Below are positions 14,768 to 17,207 of a DNA stretch of 17,207 nt, one piece after another. The notes under the pieces were generated by a model that had not been told where the DNA came from, made no database searches, and saw only the letters and a program-made list of their open reading frames with translations. The stretch is from JACVRW01 sp035705985 (GTDB taxonomy: Bacteria; Actinomycetota; Thermoleophilia; Solirubrobacterales; Thermoleophilaceae). The position numbers and the translations under genes are program-made. The DNA is taken from NCBI GenBank assembly GCA_035705985.1, contig DASSVP010000149.1, positions 1-17,207 on the forward strand, written 5' to 3'. Numbering within the stretch: the first letter of the stretch is position 1; each line of letters starts with the position of its first letter.

Positions 14768-17024
14768 CGGTGTAAGCCGGGTCTCCCTTGAGATCGGCGG
14801 TAGCTCGATCAGCTTCGAGACCGGCAAGTACGCCAAGCAGGCCAGTGGCTCCGTCGTAGTGCAGGCGGGCGAGACCATGGTCCTGTCGACCGCGACCGCA
14901 GGCGCGGCTCGCGACGTGGACTTCCTTCCTCTGACGGTTGACGTCGAGGAGCGCATGTATGCGGCAGGGAAGATCCCGGGCAGCTTCTTCCGACGCGAGG
15001 GCAGGGCCGGTGAGAAGGCCACCCTGACCGCGCGCATGATCGACCGGCCGCTTCGCCCGCTCTTCCCGAAGGGCTGGAACCGCGACACGCAGCTGGTGTC
15101 GATCCCGATGTCGATCGACCACGAGCACCCCTACGACATCCTCGCCATGAACGGGACGAGCGCGGCGCTGATGGTGTCCGACATCCCGTTCCCGGTGCCG
15201 GTCGGCGCCGTGCGCATCGGCCAGGACGCCGAGGGCAACTTCCTCGTCAACCCCGACGAGGAGTGGCTGCTCGAGTCGCCGCTCGACCTCGTGGTCGCCG
15301 GCACCGAGGAGGCCATCCTGATGGTCGAGGCGGGCGCCAGCGAGATCACCGAGGCCGAGATCCTGGACGCGCTGGACATCGCGCACCAGGAGATCAAGCG
15401 CCTCTGCGAGGCCCAGCACGACCTCCGCAAGCAGGCCGGCAAGGACAAGACCGAGATCGAGCCGCCGAAGGTGGACGAGTCGATCCTCGGCCAGATCCAG
15501 GAGCGCTTCGGCTCGGCCCTCGACGAGGCCACCCAGGTGGTCGACAAGCTCGAGCGGCAGGACGCCACGAAGCGGGTCGAGGAGGAGGTGCTCGAGGCGC
15601 TCGGCACGACCACCGAGGCCGACGAGGACGCACAGGTTGCGCACCGCGCGGCCGTGCAGTTCGCCTTCGACAAGCTCGAGAAGGACATCATCCGCAAGCG
15701 GATCGCGGTGGACAAGAAGCGCCCCGACGGCCGCGCGCCGGAGGAGATCCGCGACATCTGGATCGAGGTGGGCATCGCGCCGCGTACGCACGGCTCGGCG
15801 ATCTTCACCCGCGGCCAGACGCAGGCCTTCTCGGTCGCGGCGCTCGGCACGACGCGTGACGAGATGCGCCTCGACACACTCGGCCTCCAGACCGAGAAGC
15901 ACTACTTCCACCACTACAACTTCCCGCCGTTCTCGGTGGGCGAGGCCGGCTTCATGCGCGGCCCCAAGCGGCGTGACATCGGCCACGGCGCGCTCGCCGA
16001 GCGGGCGCTGGTGCCGGTCGTCCCGTCGATCGACGAGTTCCCGTACACGATCCGCGTGGTGTCGGACATCCTCGAGTCGAACGGCTCGAGCTCGATGGCC
16101 TCGGTGTGCGGCTCCACCCTCTCGCTGATGGACGCGGGCGTGCCGATCAAGGCGCCGGTCGCCGGTGTGGCCATGGGCCTCATCAAGGAGGGCGACGACC
16201 ACGTCGTGCTCACGGACATCGCGGGCGTCGAGGACCACCTGGGCGACATGGACTTCAAGGTCGCCGGTACGTCCGAGGGCATCACGGCCCTCCAGATGGA
16301 CATCAAGATCTCAGGCGTCACCTTCGAGATCCTCCAGGGCGCCCTGCAGCAGGCGCAGGAAGCCCGGATGGCGATCCTCGGCAAGATGAAGGACGCGATC
16401 GACAAGCCGCGCGAGGAGCTCTCGCAGTACGCCCCGCGCATTTCGGCGATCCAGATCAACACCGAGAAGATCGGTGCGGTCATCGGCAAGGGCGGCGAGA
16501 CGATCCGCGCGCTCTCCGAGGAGTTCGACGCGCAGATCGACATCGACGACGACGGCATGGTCCGCATCTACGCCCAGACGGGCGAGCAGGGCGACGCCCT
16601 GGTTGACCGGATCCGGTCGATGACGAAGGAGGTCGAGCTGGGCGACGAGTTCACCGGCAAGGTCGTGAAGACGACCACCTTCGGCGCCTTCGTCGAGCTC
16701 GCCAAGGGCACCGACGGCCTGATCCACATCTCCAACATCGCCCCGGGCCAGCGCCCGAACACGGTGGAGGAGGTCGTGAACCGCGGGGACGAGCTGCGCG
16801 TCAAGGTCGTCGAGGTCGATCCCGAGCGCGGCCGCATCGGCCTGCGCCTTGCGGACGACCCGGAGATCTCCGGCAAGTCCCCCGAGGAGCTGGCCGCCAT
16901 GGGCACCGGCGACAAGGGCCGCGGCGGCGACCGTGGCAACGGCCGCGGCCGGCGCGAGGGCCGGGGCGGGCGTGACCGCCGCCCGCGTGACCGGGACCGC
17001 GATCGCGAGCGCGCTCCGGAGTGA
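14760..17024 (+). CDS. pnp: Polyribonucleotide nucleotidyltransferase (PNPase)
   Basis: PNPase is the trimeric phosphorolytic 3'-5' exoribonuclease of mRNA decay. The 754-residue product has all domains in order: first RNase PH-like domain (about 10-145, with RPLRPLFPKGW), the alpha-helical domain (about 150-310), second RNase PH-like domain (about 320-545) with YFHHYNFPPFSVGEAG, GPKRRDIGHG, the phosphate-binding SNGSSSMASVCGSTLSLMDAG and the catalytic aspartates of DHLGDMDFKVAGT. A KH domain (IGAVIGKGGETIRAL) and an S1 domain (FTGKVVKTTTFGAFVEL to GLRLADD) follow. The last 45 or so residues form an Arg/Gly-rich, then Arg/Asp-rich tail, as in several actinobacterial PNPases, likely RNA-binding or disordered. 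The ATG at 14760 has a good GAAAGGA site. Two hairpins lie in the leader. Confidence 0.97.
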   Translation: MNDGVSRVSLEIGGSSISFETGKYAKQASGSVVVQAGETMVLSTATAGAARDVDFLPLTVDVEERMYAAGKIPGSFFRREGRAGEKATLTARMIDRPLRPLFPKGWNRDTQLVSIPMSIDHEHPYDILAMNGTSAALMVSDIPFPVPVGAVRIGQDAEGNFLVNPDEEWLLESPLDLVVAGTEEAILMVEAGASEITEAEILDALDIAHQEIKRLCEAQHDLRKQAGKDKTEIEPPKVDESILGQIQERFGSALDEATQVVDKLERQDATKRVEEEVLEALGTTTEADEDAQVAHRAAVQFAFDKLEKDIIRKRIAVDKKRPDGRAPEEIRDIWIEVGIAPRTHGSAIFTRGQTQAFSVAALGTTRDEMRLDTLGLQTEKHYFHHYNFPPFSVGEAGFMRGPKRRDIGHGALAERALVPVVPSIDEFPYTIRVVSDILESNGSSSMASVCGSTLSLMDAGVPIKAPVAGVAMGLIKEGDDHVVLTDIAGVEDHLGDMDFKVAGTSEGITALQMDIKISGVTFEILQGALQQAQEARMAILGKMKDAIDKPREELSQYAPRISAIQINTEKIGAVIGKGGETIRALSEEFDAQIDIDDDGMVRIYAQTGEQGDALVDRIRSMTKEVELGDEFTGKVVKTTTFGAFVELAKGTDGLIHISNIAPGQRPNTVEEVVNRGDELRVKVVEVDPERGRIGLRLADDPEISGKSPEELAAMGTGDKGRGGDRGNGRGRREGRGGRDRRPRDRDRDRERAPE

Positions 17025-17034
17025 CCGATGACAG

Positions 17035-17054
17035 CCGGGGGCTCATGCCCCCGG
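17035..17054 (+). terminator. Perfect hairpin after pnp
   Basis: CCGGGGGC (17035-17042) pairs perfectly with GCCCCCGG (17047-17054) around a TCAT loop, 10 bases after the pnp stop. No T-tract follows (ACCCCC). It may end or slow pnp transcription, or protect the pnp mRNA 3' end, ahead of the M16 peptidase gene. Confidence 0.5.
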
Positions 17055-17075
17055 ACCCCCGTTAGCAGCTGGCCG

Positions 17076-17207
17076 GTGACCGAGCCCGCTCAGCTCACAA
17101 CCCTGGACTCGGGCGTTCGAGTCGTGACCGAGGCGATGCCATCGGTCCGCTCGATCGCCCTCGGGTTCTGGGTGCGAGCCGGGTCCCGCGACGAGGACAA
17201 CGAGCAC
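17076..17207 (+). CDS. M16 family zinc peptidase (insulinase/processing-peptidase type), 5' part only
   Basis: The first 44 residues of an M16 peptidase, cut by the window end. VRVVTEAMPSVRSIALGFWV followed by RAGSRDEDNEH is the conserved start of bacterial M16 proteins such as the one encoded beside pnp in many Gram-positive and actinobacterial genomes. The H-x-x-E-H zinc motif would come just after the edge. I chose GTG 17076 because VTEPAQLTTLDSG fits the usual family start. An in-frame ATG at 17028 with a good GGAG site (17018-17021) would add 16 residues and place the post-pnp hairpin inside the gene, so the start is uncertain. Confidence 0.85.
   Translation, partial: MTEPAQLTTLDSGVRVVTEAMPSVRSIALGFWVRAGSRDEDNEH

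Noticed and set aside
14448..16238. 596-residue minus-strand open frame opposite pnp
   Set aside because: Same reason: composition of a codon shadow (Arg/His/Asp/Val repeats), fully covered by pnp.
16890..17021. Arg/Gly and Arg/Asp repeats at the pnp 3' end as a separate repeat element
   Set aside because: They are in frame and form the low-complexity tail of PNPase, as seen in other actinobacterial PNPases.

Overview
The window is high-GC DNA carrying a conserved bacterial translation and RNA-processing cluster: infB, a DUF503 (YlxP-like) gene, rbfA, a DHH phosphoesterase, truB, ribF, rpsO, pnp and the start of an M16 peptidase. GC-rich third positions, GTG/TTG starts, few Shine-Dalgarno sites before several genes and the style of the proteins suggest an Actinomycetota genome, perhaps of the Thermoleophilia/Solirubrobacterales kind. 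That placement is my inference from memory of such proteins, not from a search.

Region 1 (1-2557) is odd. Two different infB (IF-2) sequences lie head to head. A minus-strand copy runs off the left edge (1 to about 720) and a plus-strand copy runs from about 722 to 2557. They meet in a 21-base near-palindrome (717-737) that reads Gly-Arg-Arg-Arg-Arg-Pro on both strands. Over the shared G-domain region the two proteins are about 80% identical by my count, so this is not a simple fold-back of one gene. Neither has its start codon or extreme N-terminus. This is either a chimeric join or a real rearrangement.

Region 2 (2563-5898) is a tight plus-strand operon: DUF503, rbfA, DHH phosphoesterase, truB and ribF. 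It covers ribosome maturation, RNA and nucleotide turnover, tRNA pseudouridylation and FMN/FAD synthesis. A long imperfect hairpin lies in the first codons of the DHH gene.

Region 3 (5883-10807) is an accessory block between ribF and rpsO, almost all on the minus strand. It holds an aldo/keto reductase, a small plus-strand HExxH protein, a VOC-family protein, and a compact four-gene operon read from 10807 leftward: a three-helix membrane protein, a patatin phospholipase (overlapping stop/start TGATG), a papain-like cysteine protease with the SNWCWAAC motif, and a 175-residue protein of unknown function. This lipase plus protease plus membrane-protein operon is the best candidate here for an undescribed system.

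Region 4 (10884-17207) returns to plus-strand housekeeping genes: rpsO, a peroxiredoxin overlapping rpsO by ATGA, a DsbA-like thioredoxin-fold protein overlapping the peroxiredoxin, a secreted M14 zinc carboxypeptidase, then pnp and the start of an M16 peptidase. Between the M14 gene and pnp is a long, nearly uninterrupted hairpin (14649-14712), followed by a second small hairpin just before the pnp ribosome binding site. The layout recalls the RNase III-processed pnp leader of enterobacteria. No stretch over 300 bases lacks a gene. I saw no tRNA, rRNA, CRISPR array, transposase or attachment site.
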